Source: Chachezhania antarctica
GTDB taxonomy: Bacteria > Pseudomonadota > Alphaproteobacteria > Rhodobacterales > Rhodobacteraceae
NCBI RefSeq assembly: GCF_003646465.1
Contig: NZ_QZEX01000001.1
Span: forward strand, 456,235 to 520,234
DNA: 64,000 nt
Reading direction: 5' to 3'
The notes under the pieces were generated by a model that searched no databases, was not told the DNA's origin, and was given only the letters and a program-made list of their open reading frames with translations. Shown here piece by piece: positions 54,893 through 63,960 of the stretch (positions are counted from its first letter, which is position 1; each line of letters begins with the position of its first letter). Position numbers and translations under genes: made by a program.

Positions 54893-56368
54893 TCAGACCG
54901 AGGTGCAGATGTATTTCAGTTCCAGGTAGTCCTCGATCCCGTGATGGCTGCCTTCGCGACCGAGACCCGATTGCTTCACCCCGCCGAAGGGGCCGAGTTC
55001 CGTCGAGATCAGCCCGGTGTTCACGCCGACGATGCCGTATTCCAGCGCTTCCTGAACGCGGGTCACGCGGCCCAGATCACGGGCGTAGAAATAGGACGCG
55101 AGGCCGAAGATCGTGTCGTTGGCATAGCCCACGGCCTCTTCTTCCGTCGAGAAGCGGAAGAGTGGGGCGAGGGGACCGAAGGTTTCCTCCCGCGCGACCT
55201 TCATGTCCTGTGTGACGCCGGTCACAACCGTCGGTTCGAAGAAGGTGCCGCCCAGTGCGTGGCGCTTGCCACCGGTCAGGACGGTGCCGCCGTGCGCGGT
55301 GACGTCGGCCAAGTGCTCTTCGACCTTGTCGACCGCGGCGTCGTTGATCAGGGGACCGGTGGTCACGCCGTCTTCCAGACCGTCGCCGACCTTCAGTTTG
55401 CCGACGGCTTCCGCCAGCTTTTCGGCGAAGGCATCGTAGACACCGTCCTGCACGTAGATCCGGTTGGCGCAGACGCAGGTCTGGCCGTTGTTGCGGAACT
55501 TGCAGATGATCGCGCCTTCGACCGCCGCGTCCAGATCGGCGTCGTCGAAGACGATGAAGGGCGCGTTGCCGCCAAGCTCCATCGAGCATTTCAGGACCTG
55601 GTCGGCCGCCTGCCGCAGCAGGATGCGGCCCACCTCGGTCGAGCCGGTGAAGGTCAGCTTGCGCACCTTCGGGTTCTCGCAGAACTCCTTGCCGATCTCG
55701 GACGAGCCCGAGGACGGCACCACGTTGAACACACCCGCCGGGATGCCCGCGCGTTCGGCCAGCACGCCCAGCACGATCGCCGACAGGGGCGTTTCCGCCG
55801 CGGGGCGGGCGACGAAGCTGCACCCGGCGGCCAGCGCCGGCGCGGCCTTGCGGGTGATCATGGCGTTGGGGAAGTTCCACGGCGTGATCGAGGCCGCCAC
55901 GCCGATCGGCTGCTTCAGCACCGTGATACGCTTGTCGCGCTGGTGGCCGGGAATGGTCTCGCCATAGATGCGCTTGGCTTCCTCACCGAAGAATTCCACG
56001 AAGGAGGCACCGTAGGCGATTTCGCCCACCGCTTCGGCCACCGGCTTGCCCTGTTCGGCGGTCAGGATCAGGCCAAGATCGTCCTTGTTCTCGATCATCA
56101 GGTCGAACCAGCGGCGCAGGATCGCGGCGCGTTCCTTGCCGGTATGGGCGGCCCATTCCTTTTGCGCGTCGTAGGCCTGCGCGATAGCGTCGGCCACCTG
56201 TGCGCGGGTCAGGTCGGCCACGTTGGCCACGACATCGCCGCGGGCAGGGTTGGTGACGGCGAAGGTGCCATTGTCGCCGTCGATCCACTGGCCGCCGACA
56301 TAGGCCTGCGTTACCAGAAGCGACGGATCCTTGAGGAGCGACTTGAGGTCGGTGGGTGCATCGAGCAT
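54893..56368 (-). CDS. gabD: Succinate-semialdehyde dehydrogenase
   Basis: A 491-residue aldehyde dehydrogenase. Catalytic Cys298 is in NNGQTCVCANR, the general base Glu264 in MELGGNAP, and ITPWNFPNAMITRKAAPALAAGCSF by position is the cofactor block. The order and the SSADH-typical pair of Cys (C298, C300) support GabD, which oxidises succinate semialdehyde in GABA degradation. The usual Lys of KPA is Arg in VARPAAETPLSA. No GABA transaminase is adjacent, so another aldehyde substrate is possible. Confidence 0.9.
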   Translation of the reverse strand: MLDAPTDLKSLLKDPSLLVTQAYVGGQWIDGDNGTFAVTNPARGDVVANVADLTRAQVADAIAQAYDAQKEWAAHTGKERAAILRRWFDLMIENKDDLGLILTAEQGKPVAEAVGEIAYGASFVEFFGEEAKRIYGETIPGHQRDKRITVLKQPIGVAASITPWNFPNAMITRKAAPALAAGCSFVARPAAETPLSAIVLGVLAERAGIPAGVFNVVPSSGSSEIGKEFCENPKVRKLTFTGSTEVGRILLRQAADQVLKCSMELGGNAPFIVFDDADLDAAVEGAIICKFRNNGQTCVCANRIYVQDGVYDAFAEKLAEAVGKLKVGDGLEDGVTTGPLINDAAVDKVEEHLADVTAHGGTVLTGGKRHALGGTFFEPTVVTGVTQDMKVAREETFGPLAPLFRFSTEEEAVGYANDTIFGLASYFYARDLGRVTRVQEALEYGIVGVNTGLISTELGPFGGVKQSGLGREGSHHGIEDYLELKYICTSV

Positions 56369-56431
56369 GGGGGCAGTCCTTTCGCGGAATTCGTTCGCCG
56401 TCAGAATTCAGATGAGGCAAGGTTTGTCCAG

Positions 56432-57244
56432 ATGGGTACCACGGGTGACACAGTGGAAAACTTGAACGAGGCCTATGCCAACGGGGCCTTCATTCCAAGC
56501 GCCGAAGAGTTCCCGCCGCGCTGGGAGGCCGAGGCCGCGGCATTTCGCGAGGGCCTTGGTGCCCGGGCACGGCCTGATCTTCCCTACGGGAGGGGAACGC
56601 GCGAACGGTACGATCTGTTCCTGCCGGAGGGCGCGGCGTTGGGCACCGTGATCTTCGTGCATGGTGGCTACTGGCAGGCCTTCGACAAGTCCAGCTGGTC
56701 GCATCTGGCGGCCGGTCCTCTCGCGCGCGGATGGGCCGTGGCGATGCCGTCCTACGACCTGTGCCCGGGCGTGCGGATCGCCGATATCACGCGGCAGATC
56801 GCGCAGGCGGTGGCGGCCATCGCCGCGGAACGGCCCGGCACACTGGCGCTGACGGGGCATTCTGCGGGGGGGCACCTTGTGGCCCGGATGCGTGACCGTG
56901 CGCTGGTGGCCGAAGATACTGCCCGGCGGATCGCGCATATCATGCCGATCTCGCCGCTGGGCGACCTGCGTCCCCTGATGCAGACCGACATGAATGCCGA
57001 TTTCCGGCTGAATGTGGCGGAGGCCGAAGCTGAAAGCCCGATCCTGACGGCCGATCTGCACGACGTCGCGGTCACGGTCTGGGTGGGCGCCGAGGAACGG
57101 CCCGGTTTTCTGGATCAGGCGCAATGGCTGGCCGATGCGTGGCGAGTGGAGCAGGTCGTGGCCTCGGGCAAGCACCATTTCGATGTGATCGACGATCTGG
57201 CCGATCCTGAAAGCCTGATGGTCCGCCGCCTGACAGGGCGCTAG
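56432..57244 (+). CDS. Alpha/beta hydrolase, kynurenine formamidase-like
   Basis: A 270-residue alpha/beta hydrolase. HGGYW (77-81) is the oxyanion-hole motif and TGHSAGGHLV the nucleophile elbow with Ser144; KHHFDVIDDL carries the catalytic His. This HGG-x-W/GHSAGG combination is typical of the arylformamidase (kynurenine formamidase) branch, but the group also includes other carboxylesterases. It is divergent from gabD with 63 bases between them, and its stop overlaps the LysR gene by four bases. Confidence 0.87.
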   Translation: MGTTGDTVENLNEAYANGAFIPSAEEFPPRWEAEAAAFREGLGARARPDLPYGRGTRERYDLFLPEGAALGTVIFVHGGYWQAFDKSSWSHLAAGPLARGWAVAMPSYDLCPGVRIADITRQIAQAVAAIAAERPGTLALTGHSAGGHLVARMRDRALVAEDTARRIAHIMPISPLGDLRPLMQTDMNADFRLNVAEAEAESPILTADLHDVAVTVWVGAEERPGFLDQAQWLADAWRVEQVVASGKHHFDVIDDLADPESLMVRRLTGR

Positions 57245-58134
57245 CGCAGTCCGACCAGCGCGTCGGCCAGCAGGTCCCAGATCCGGCGGATGCGGGGCGT
57301 CTGGCGCATCGCCTCGGGCGCGGTCAGCCAGACGGGGAGGGGCGATAGTTCGATCCCCAGGTCCAGTTCCTCGACCAGCGGATCGGCAAGGGCCACGCCG
57401 CGCTGGGAAAAGCCCACGCCGCAACCTGCGCGCACCAATTGCCAATAGGCCGACTGGTTGTCGCAGCGCAGCTTGAAATCCTCGCGCGTCACCGGAAAGC
57501 CGTGGGCGTTCATCGCCTGCACGATGAGGTCGCTTCGATCATAGCCGATCAGGTCATGATCCCGCAGGTCCTCCGCGCGAATGGGTCGGCCGCGACGTTC
57601 GAGGTAGGATCGCGCGGCAAAGATTCCCAGATCCAGGTCCGCGACATGGCGGGTGACAAGGCCGCCGTGCGTGGGCCGGTACATGCGCACGGCGATGTCG
57701 GCCTCGCGGAACAGCAGGTTCTCGCTGGTGTCGGACGCGGCGAGCTCCAGCTGGATCAAGGGCTCGGCCCTGCGGATGTCGGCCAGGATCGCCGGCATCA
57801 GGAAATGGGCCATGAAGATGCTGGTAGCGATGCGCACGGTGCCTTCCAGCCGTTGCGACTGTCCGGCGGCGGTCAGGTGCAGGGCCTGCATCGCCTCGCG
57901 CATGGACTGGGCGTGGGGCAGCAACGCCTCGCCTTCCGGGCTGGGCCGCAGCCCGCGGGCATGGCGTTCGAAAAGCTGGGTGCCAAGCGCATCTTCCAGT
58001 GCGCGCACCTGTCGGCCCAGCGTCGGCTGGCTTTGCCTCAACGCGCGGGCGGCGGCTGACAGCGAACCGGTCTCGGCCACGGCAAGGAAGGCTCGAACCA
58101 GCGACCAATCGGCAAGGGAAGCGCGGGTATCCAT
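57241..58134 (-). CDS. LysR family transcriptional regulator
   Basis: A 297-residue LysR-type regulator. The winged helix is at residues 9-68 (LVRAFLAVAETGSLSAAARALRQSQPTLGRQVRALE, given by position), followed by a linker helix and a periplasmic-binding-like effector domain. It is divergent from the NAD-binding protein gene, so it probably controls that gene. The 100-base intergenic region contains ATTCATGAAT at the start codon edge and an AATATC-rich stretch that could hold its site. It is convergent with the alpha/beta hydrolase gene. Effector unknown. Confidence 0.92.
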   Translation of the reverse strand: MDTRASLADWSLVRAFLAVAETGSLSAAARALRQSQPTLGRQVRALEDALGTQLFERHARGLRPSPEGEALLPHAQSMREAMQALHLTAAGQSQRLEGTVRIATSIFMAHFLMPAILADIRRAEPLIQLELAASDTSENLLFREADIAVRMYRPTHGGLVTRHVADLDLGIFAARSYLERRGRPIRAEDLRDHDLIGYDRSDLIVQAMNAHGFPVTREDFKLRCDNQSAYWQLVRAGCGVGFSQRGVALADPLVEELDLGIELSPLPVWLTAPEAMRQTPRIRRIWDLLADALVGLR

Positions 58135-58234
58135 TCATGAATGAATATCAGATCGTTGGATTTTGGCAATATTCGGTACGCTTGTGAATGGATATCCCGG
58201 GGGTCAGACGCCAATCCACGCACAGGAGCATGTC

Positions 58235-59173
58235 ATGGCTGACGACAAGAAATCGACGGGAACGGTTCTCATCCTCGGCGCGACGGGCCGGTTCGGACGT
58301 AACGCGGCCGAGGCCTTCCGGGCCGCGGGCTGGACGGTGAAGGCCTTCGACCGCGCGAAGGACGATCTTGAACAGGCGGCGCGGGGGGCGGACGTGATCG
58401 TCAACGCGTGGAACCCGACCTATGACAAGTGGGCGGCCGAACTGCCCGGGTTGACGGCCCGCGTGATCGAGGCCGCGAAGGCCGCGGGTGCCACGGCGAT
58501 CATTCCGGGCAATGTCTATGTCTTCGGCGAACAGACGCCTGCGCCCTGGTCCGAGTTCACGCCGCACGCCGCGCGGAACCCGATGGGCCGGCTGCGGATC
58601 GAGATGGAGGATGCCTATCGCCGGTCCGGCGTACGCACGATCATCCTGCGGGCCGGGGATTTCCTGGATACCGAGGCCTCGGGCAACTGGTTCGACAAGA
58701 TCATGGCGCCGAAGCTGGCAAAGGGGCGCTTCACCTATCCCGGCCCGACCGACCGGATGCACGCCTGGGCCTATTTGCCCGACGTCGCCCGCGCGGCCGT
58801 TCTGCTGGCCGAAAAGCGTTTCGATCTGCCGGTGTTCACCGATGTGCAGTTCGAAGGCTATTCCCTTACGGGAGCCCAGCTGTTCGCCGCCGTCCAGCGC
58901 GCGACGCCCGGTCCGGTGCGGCTGGTGTCGTTCCCGTGGTTCGCCGTCAGGATCGCCGGTATCGTGAACCCGATGATGCGGCGGATTGCCGAGATGTCCT
59001 ATCTCTGGCGCACCCCGCACCGGCTGGACGGCACGCTCTTCCGGCAACTGGCGCCCGATTTCCGGGAAACCCCGCTGGACGAGGCCATCGCGACGGCCGT
59101 GGCGTTCACTGGCGTGCGTCATGCGCATACGTCCGACCGACCGCAGAATGTCGAAGGCGTTTCCACCGCGTGA
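58235..59173 (+). CDS. NAD(P)-binding SDR-type oxidoreductase/epimerase
   Basis: A 312-residue extended-SDR or NmrA-like protein. ILGATGRFGRNAAEA (13-27) is the Rossmann GxxGxxG loop. VNAWNPTYDKWAAELPGLT and NVYVFGEQTPAPWSE are the following blocks, with VYVFGE in the place of the catalytic Tyr strand. It is probably a sugar-nucleotide epimerase-like or quinone-type oxidoreductase. The ATG 58235 has AGGAG 8 bases upstream; the open frame to 58163 crosses the LysR operator region. Probably controlled by the divergent LysR protein. Confidence 0.85.
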   Translation: MADDKKSTGTVLILGATGRFGRNAAEAFRAAGWTVKAFDRAKDDLEQAARGADVIVNAWNPTYDKWAAELPGLTARVIEAAKAAGATAIIPGNVYVFGEQTPAPWSEFTPHAARNPMGRLRIEMEDAYRRSGVRTIILRAGDFLDTEASGNWFDKIMAPKLAKGRFTYPGPTDRMHAWAYLPDVARAAVLLAEKRFDLPVFTDVQFEGYSLTGAQLFAAVQRATPGPVRLVSFPWFAVRIAGIVNPMMRRIAEMSYLWRTPHRLDGTLFRQLAPDFRETPLDEAIATAVAFTGVRHAHTSDRPQNVEGVSTA

Positions 59174-59199
59174 CGTTCCGCCTCCCGGTTTGAACGTCG

Positions 59200-59269
59200 T
59201 AGGGTGTGTGCTCTGCACGCACCTTCGCCCGCTTGACCCGGGTGCGGTGCGTGCAAAGCACACACCCTA
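59200..59269. repeat. Inverted repeat with TAGGGTGTGTGC / GCACACACCCTA arms
   Basis: Arms 59200-59223 and 59246-59269 are reverse complements over 24 bases with one mismatch (a G-T pair in RNA), with a 22-base loop. The arm resembles the TAGGGTG-GTG-GCACGCACC motif widespread in bacterial intergenic regions. It lies between convergent genes and may act as a two-way terminator. Confidence 0.85.
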
Positions 59270-59276
59270 TGGAAGG

Positions 59277-60374
59277 TTACAGCGCTGCCGGCCGGCCCAC
59301 CTGCCCGCGATGCAGCAGCAGGTGATCCAGCAGCACGCAGGCCATCATCGCCTCGCCCACCGGGACGGCGCGGATGCCGACGCAGGGATCGTGCCGGCCC
59401 TTGGTGACAATCTCGTGCGGCTGGCCGTCGCGCGTGATGGTCTTGCGCGGCGTCAGGATCGACGAGGTCGGCTTCACCGCGAAGCGCACCACGATGTCCT
59501 GCCCGGTGCTGATGCCCCCAAGGACACCGCCCGCATGGTTAGAGCTGTAGACCGGGTTGCCATCGTTTCCGGGAAAGATCTCGTCCGCATTCTCCGCACC
59601 GGTCAGGGCGGCGGAGGCGAAGCCCGCACCGATCTCCACGCCCTTCACGGCGTTGATCGTCATCATCGCCATCGCCAGGTCGCTGTCGAGCTTGCCGTAG
59701 ATCGGCGCCCCGAGGCCCGCGGGCGCGCCGGAGGCCACGATCTCGATCACCGCACCCACGGAATTGCCGTCCTTGCGCAGCGCGTCGAGCGTACCGGCCC
59801 AGCGATCCGCCGTCGCTGCATCGGGGCACCAGAACGGGTTCTGGTCGATCTGGTCCGCGTCATAGGTGCTCCGGTCGATCTTGTCGGCGCCCATCTGGAC
59901 CATGGCGCCCTTGATGCGCAGACCCGGCGCCAGGTCGGCCAGCGCGGCACGCGCCAGGCCCCCAGCGGCTACACGCGCCGCGGTTTCACGGGCGGACGAC
60001 CGTCCGCCACCACGGTAATCGCGCAGGCCGTATTTCTGGACATAGGTTATGTCGGCATGGCCGGGGCGGAACGTGTCCTTGATCTCGGAATAGTCCTTCG
60101 ACCGCTGGTCGGTGTTCTCGATCATCAGCTGGATCGGCGTGCCGGTGGTCACGCCTTCGAAGGTGCCGGACAGGATCTTCACCGCATCGGGCTCGCGCCT
60201 TTGCGTGGTGTACTTGTTCTGCCCGGGGCGGCGCTTGTCGAGCCATTGCTGCAGATCCGCCTCGGACACCGCCACGCCCGGCGGGCAGCCGTCGACGGTC
60301 GCGCCAAGCGCAGGCCCGTGGCTTTCGCCCCAGGTGGTGACGCGGAAGAGATGTCCGAATGTGTTGAACGACAT
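59277..60374 (-). CDS. aroC: Chorismate synthase
   Basis: A 365-residue FMN-dependent enzyme that makes chorismate from 5-enolpyruvylshikimate-3-phosphate, the last shikimate step. [24 protein letters not shown] by position, [34 protein letters not shown] and [15 protein letters not shown] are invariant blocks. Length is typical. Its promoter must lie between 60375 and the TPP riboswitch on the other strand. Confidence 0.97.
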   Translation of the reverse strand: MSFNTFGHLFRVTTWGESHGPALGATVDGCPPGVAVSEADLQQWLDKRRPGQNKYTTQRREPDAVKILSGTFEGVTTGTPIQLMIENTDQRSKDYSEIKDTFRPGHADITYVQKYGLRDYRGGGRSSARETAARVAAGGLARAALADLAPGLRIKGAMVQMGADKIDRSTYDADQIDQNPFWCPDAATADRWAGTLDALRKDGNSVGAVIEIVASGAPAGLGAPIYGKLDSDLAMAMMTINAVKGVEIGAGFASAALTGAENADEIFPGNDGNPVYSSNHAGGVLGGISTGQDIVVRFAVKPTSSILTPRKTITRDGQPHEIVTKGRHDPCVGIRAVPVGEAMMACVLLDHLLLHRGQVGRPAAL

Positions 60375-60490
60375 GGGAACGCCCCTCCTCGCGGCGGTTT
60401 CAGGTTCGTGCCGATCTATCCGCGCAGCCCCGGGCTCTCAAGCGGTTTCGAGTTGCATGGGCTTCTGCCATCCCATAGCGTCGGGGCGAA

Positions 60491-60572
60491 ACCTCGGGGT
60501 GCCCCACAGGGCTGAGATGCGCATTTGCGAACCCGTTGAACCTGAACCGGCTTGTACCGGCGGAGGGAAGGT
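60491..60572 (+). ncRNA. TPP riboswitch (THI element)
   Basis: GGGGTGCCC, then GGCTGAGAT (60510 on), AACCCGTTGAACCTGA and ACCGG-CTTGTA-CCGG with CGGAGGGA are the conserved THI-box parts in order. ACCT at 60491 and AGGT at 60569 close the P1 stem. It binds thiamine pyrophosphate. The Shine-Dalgarno AAAAGGAGG before thiB can pair with an upstream CCTTT, so control of translation start is likely. Confidence 0.95.
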
Positions 60573-60620
60573 CAGACGGCTCCGCGCCACCTTTGCCTTT
60601 CGCCGCAAAAGGAGGATGCG

Positions 60621-61610
60621 ATGAGACATCTTGTAATTGCAGCGCTTTTCACGACCACGGCCCTGGCGCCCGCGTTTGCGCAGGACGCGAAACCCGAACT
60701 GACGGTCTACACCTACGACAGCTTCGTGTCCGACTGGGGCCCCGGCCCCGTCATCGAGGAGGCGTTCGAGGAAACCTGCAACTGCGATCTGAACTTCGTG
60801 AGTGCGGGCGACGGCGCGGCGCTTTTGTCCCGCCTGAGGCTGGAAGGGGAGCGGAGCGAGGCGGATATCGTCCTTGGCCTTGACACTAACCTGATGGCGG
60901 CGGCCGCGGAGACCGGGCTTTTCGCACCCAGCGGCGTGTCGGCCGAGTACGACATGCCGATCGAATGGACGGACGAGACCTTCATTCCCTTCGACTGGGG
61001 TTTCTTCGCCTTCGTCCACGACAAGGACATGACCTTCCCGGCGGATTTCGAGGCACTGGGCGCAAGCGACGTGTCGCTGGTGATCCAGGATCCGCGCTCG
61101 TCGACGCCGGGGCTGGGACTGCTGCTGTGGATCCAGACCGCCTATGGCGAACGGGCGGGCGAGATCTGGGAAGGCCTGTCCGACAACATCGTCACCGTGA
61201 CGCCCGGCTGGTCCGAAGCCTATGGCCTGTTCCTGAACGGGGAGGCCGACGCGGTACTGTCCTACACGACATCGCCCGCCTACCACGTCATTGCCGAGGA
61301 CGATGACAGCAAGACATCGGCCGCGATGGCGGAAGGCAATTACCTGCAGATCGAGGTCGCCGCGAAACTGGCCGCGACCGATCAGCCGGATCTTGCGGAT
61401 CAATTCCTCGAATTCATGGTCACGAATGGCTTCCAGTCGGCCATTCCGACGACGAACTGGATGTACCCGTCGGTGATGCCCGATGACGGTCTGCCCGACG
61501 GGTTCGAAGGGCTGGTCACGCCGGACAAGGCGCTGCTGATCGCCCCCGCGGACGTGCCGGGGATGCGCAAGGAAGCGCTGGACACATGGCAAGCCGCGCT
61601 CAACCGGTAA
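60621..61610 (+). CDS. thiB: Thiamine ABC transporter substrate-binding protein
   Basis: A 329-residue periplasmic binding protein. The signal peptide is MRHLVIAALFTTTALAPAFA. LTVYTYDSFVSDWGPGP is the start of the mature ThiB/TbpA fold, DIVLGLDTNLM and PFDWGFFAFVHDK by position are the ligand-side loops, and SYTTSPAYH is also typical. It binds thiamine, its mono- and diphosphate. GGAGG lies 6 bases before ATG 60621. It is under the TPP riboswitch and overlaps thiP by 25 bases. Confidence 0.95.
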   Translation: MRHLVIAALFTTTALAPAFAQDAKPELTVYTYDSFVSDWGPGPVIEEAFEETCNCDLNFVSAGDGAALLSRLRLEGERSEADIVLGLDTNLMAAAAETGLFAPSGVSAEYDMPIEWTDETFIPFDWGFFAFVHDKDMTFPADFEALGASDVSLVIQDPRSSTPGLGLLLWIQTAYGERAGEIWEGLSDNIVTVTPGWSEAYGLFLNGEADAVLSYTTSPAYHVIAEDDDSKTSAAMAEGNYLQIEVAAKLAATDQPDLADQFLEFMVTNGFQSAIPTTNWMYPSVMPDDGLPDGFEGLVTPDKALLIAPADVPGMRKEALDTWQAALNR

Positions 61611-63145
61611 GCGCGGGTCCGGGATGGGTTGCGGCGGCGGCGATCTTCGCGGTCGTCGCCGCCTGCCTTTCGGCGGTGGCGTTTCGCGCCGTGGGCGAAA
61701 CCGGCAGCCCGCCCGGCCCGGCAGACTGGTCGGCCCTGCGCTTCACGGTCTGGCAGGCCACCCTGTCGGCTGTGTTCAGCGTTGCCCTTGCGATCCCGGT
61801 GGCTCGGGCTTTGGCCCGGCGGGAGTTTCCGGGCCGCCGCGCGCTGATCGTGCTTCTGGGTGCGCCCTTCATCCTGCCGGTGATCGTCGCCGTGCTAGCC
61901 TTGCTGACGGTCTTTGGCCGCGGCGGATGGGTCAGCGCGGGGCTGGGCCTTCTGGGCCTGCCACCGCTGTCGATCTACGGGCTCCACGGCGTCGTACTGG
62001 CCCATGTCTTCTTCAACCTGCCGCTGGCCACGCGCCTGCTGCTGCAAGGCTGGCAGGAAATCCCGCCCGAACGCTTCCGACTGGCGGCGCAACTTGGCGC
62101 AGGCCCGCGCGACGTGCATCGCCTGCTGGAACGCCCCATGCTGCGAGACACCGTTCCGGGCGCGCTGGCATTGGTCTTCGCCGTCTGCCTGACAAGTTTC
62201 GCCGTCGCGCTGACGTTGGGCGGCGGCCCGCGCGCCACGACCGTGGAACTGGCGATCTACCAGGCGGTGCGGTTCGAATTCGACCTGTCGAAAGCGGCCT
62301 TTCTGTCGGTGCTGCAACTGGGCCTTGGCGTCGCGGCCGTGGCGCTGGCCCTGACATTCGCCGCGCCGACCGGCTTCGGCGGCGGCCTTGGCCGCGCGCC
62401 CGAACGCTGGGACCGCGCGGGCGGCCTGGCGAAGGCACTGGACTTTCTTGCCATCGGGCTGGCTGCCCTGTTCCTGCTTGTGCCGCTGACGGCGATCCTG
62501 ACAGCGGGCGTGACGGGACTCGCCTACCTTGAAGCGCCCGTCTGGGTGGCCGCGGGCACGTCGGTCGCGGTCGCGCTGGCGAGCACAGTACTTTTTCTTG
62601 CATTGGCCATTCCGATCACGCTGGCGGCGGCGAGCAGCCAACCCTGGACCGAAACGGCGGGGCTGCCGGGGTTGGTGGCGTCTCCGCTGGTGATCGGGAC
62701 GGGACTGTTCCTGATCCTGTACCCGTTCATCGACCCGGGGCGTGCGGCGCTGGCGGTGACGGTTCTGGCGAACGCTCTGGCCGCTTTGCCCTTCGGGTTG
62801 CGGGTGCTGGTCCCCGCCGCGCGGGCCGAGATCGCGCGGAGCGGGCGTCTGGCGCTGAGCCTCGACATGGCCGGGCGGACCTACCTGGCCCGGGTGCTGC
62901 TGCCGCAACTCCGCGGGCCGCTGGGTTTTGCCGCGGGGATTGCGGCGGCGCTGTCGATGGGGGATCTGGGGGTCATCGCGCTCTTTGCCGATCCCGACCG
63001 GGCGACGCTGCCCTTGGCGATCCTGCGGCTGATGGGGGCCTACCGGATGGAGCAGGCGGCAGGGGCGGCGCTTCTGCTGACGGTGCTGTCGCTGGCCCTG
63101 TTCTGGCTGCTGGATCGGGGAGGACGCGGACGTGCTGCAATTTGA
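61586..63145 (+). CDS. thiP: Thiamine ABC transporter permease
   Basis: A 519-residue protein with two fused permease halves and about 12 membrane helices. EAA-type loops are at EIPPERFRLAAQLGAGPRDVHRLLERP by position in the first half and RSGRLALSLDMAGRTYLARVLLPQLRGP in the second. It forms the channel of ThiBPQ in the inner membrane. The start overlaps thiB by 25 bases and the end overlaps thiQ by 14, so all three are coupled. Confidence 0.95.
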   Translation: MASRAQPVSAGPGWVAAAAIFAVVAACLSAVAFRAVGETGSPPGPADWSALRFTVWQATLSAVFSVALAIPVARALARREFPGRRALIVLLGAPFILPVIVAVLALLTVFGRGGWVSAGLGLLGLPPLSIYGLHGVVLAHVFFNLPLATRLLLQGWQEIPPERFRLAAQLGAGPRDVHRLLERPMLRDTVPGALALVFAVCLTSFAVALTLGGGPRATTVELAIYQAVRFEFDLSKAAFLSVLQLGLGVAAVALALTFAAPTGFGGGLGRAPERWDRAGGLAKALDFLAIGLAALFLLVPLTAILTAGVTGLAYLEAPVWVAAGTSVAVALASTVLFLALAIPITLAAASSQPWTETAGLPGLVASPLVIGTGLFLILYPFIDPGRAALAVTVLANALAALPFGLRVLVPAARAEIARSGRLALSLDMAGRTYLARVLLPQLRGPLGFAAGIAAALSMGDLGVIALFADPDRATLPLAILRLMGAYRMEQAAGAALLLTVLSLALFWLLDRGGRGRAAI

Positions 63146-63836
63146 GGGCGTGACGATCCGGAACGGGGATTACCTTCTGGACGCCGATATCGCCGTGGCA
63201 GACCGGGGCATCGTGGGTGTGATCGGCGCGTCCGGTTCCGGCAAGTCGACCCTGCTGGAAGCCGTGGCGGGGTTCCTGCCGCTGGACCGGGGCCGGATTC
63301 TGTGGCGGGGCGAGGATATCTCGGGCCGGGATCCGGGCAAGCGACCCGTGGCGATGCTGTTCCAGGACGGCAACCTGTTCCCGCATCTTAGCGTGACGCA
63401 GAACGTGGGCCTTGGCCGCCGTGCGGACCTGCGGCTGGGGGCCGAGGACAAGCGGGCCGTGGCCCATGCGCTGGAACGGGTCGGGCTGGGCGATCTGGGC
63501 GCCCGCCGTCCGGGCGAACTGTCGGGCGGGCAGCGAAGCCGGGCGGCGCTGGCGCGGGTGCTGGTGCAGGGGCGGCCCCTGTTCCTGTTGGACGAACCCT
63601 TCGCGGCGCTGGGGCCGGCCCTGAAGGCCGAGATGCTGGATCTGGTGGCTGAGCTGGCGGCAGAGCAGGAGGCGCTGGTGCTGATGGTGACGCACGATCC
63701 GGGCGATGCGGTGCGGATCGCGGATCATGTGGTGCTGGTGGACGGGGCCCGGGCCCTGGCGCCGGTTGCGACGGGGGCGTTGCTTGAAGCGCCGTCTGAG
63801 GCATTGAAAGAGTACCTCGGGGACTGGTCCCTGTAG
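63132..63836 (+). CDS. thiQ: Thiamine ABC transporter ATPase
   Basis: A 234-residue ABC ATPase. Walker A is GASGSGKST, the Q-loop LFQDGNLFPHLSV, the signature LSGGQRSRAALARVL, Walker B LFLLDEPFAAL, and the switch His is in MVTHDPGDAV. It energises thiamine import with ThiP. The GTG start at 63132 lies inside thiP. The length is typical of ThiQ. Confidence 0.95.
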   Translation: MLQFEGVTIRNGDYLLDADIAVADRGIVGVIGASGSGKSTLLEAVAGFLPLDRGRILWRGEDISGRDPGKRPVAMLFQDGNLFPHLSVTQNVGLGRRADLRLGAEDKRAVAHALERVGLGDLGARRPGELSGGQRSRAALARVLVQGRPLFLLDEPFAALGPALKAEMLDLVAELAAEQEALVLMVTHDPGDAVRIADHVVLVDGARALAPVATGALLEAPSEALKEYLGDWSL

Positions 63837-63849
63837 GGATTTGCGCCGC

Positions 63850-63935
63850 GTTCCGCGTCGCCCGGGCGGGGGGCTGCCGCCCCCCGCACCCCCCGCTTCG
63901 CAAGGGGCATTGCCCCCTGCACCCCCGCAGGTAAT
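63850..63935. repeat. GC-rich palindromic intergenic element
   Basis: GGGGGGCTGCCGCCCCCC is followed by a CTTCGCAAGGGGCATTGCCCC-type hairpin. The palindromes resemble the GC-rich half of the AAATACTCC repeats, but that box is missing here. It may end the thiBPQ transcript, though no T run follows. Confidence 0.6.
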
Positions 63936-63960
63936 GTGGCGCCGATAGATGGAGGGCGGG

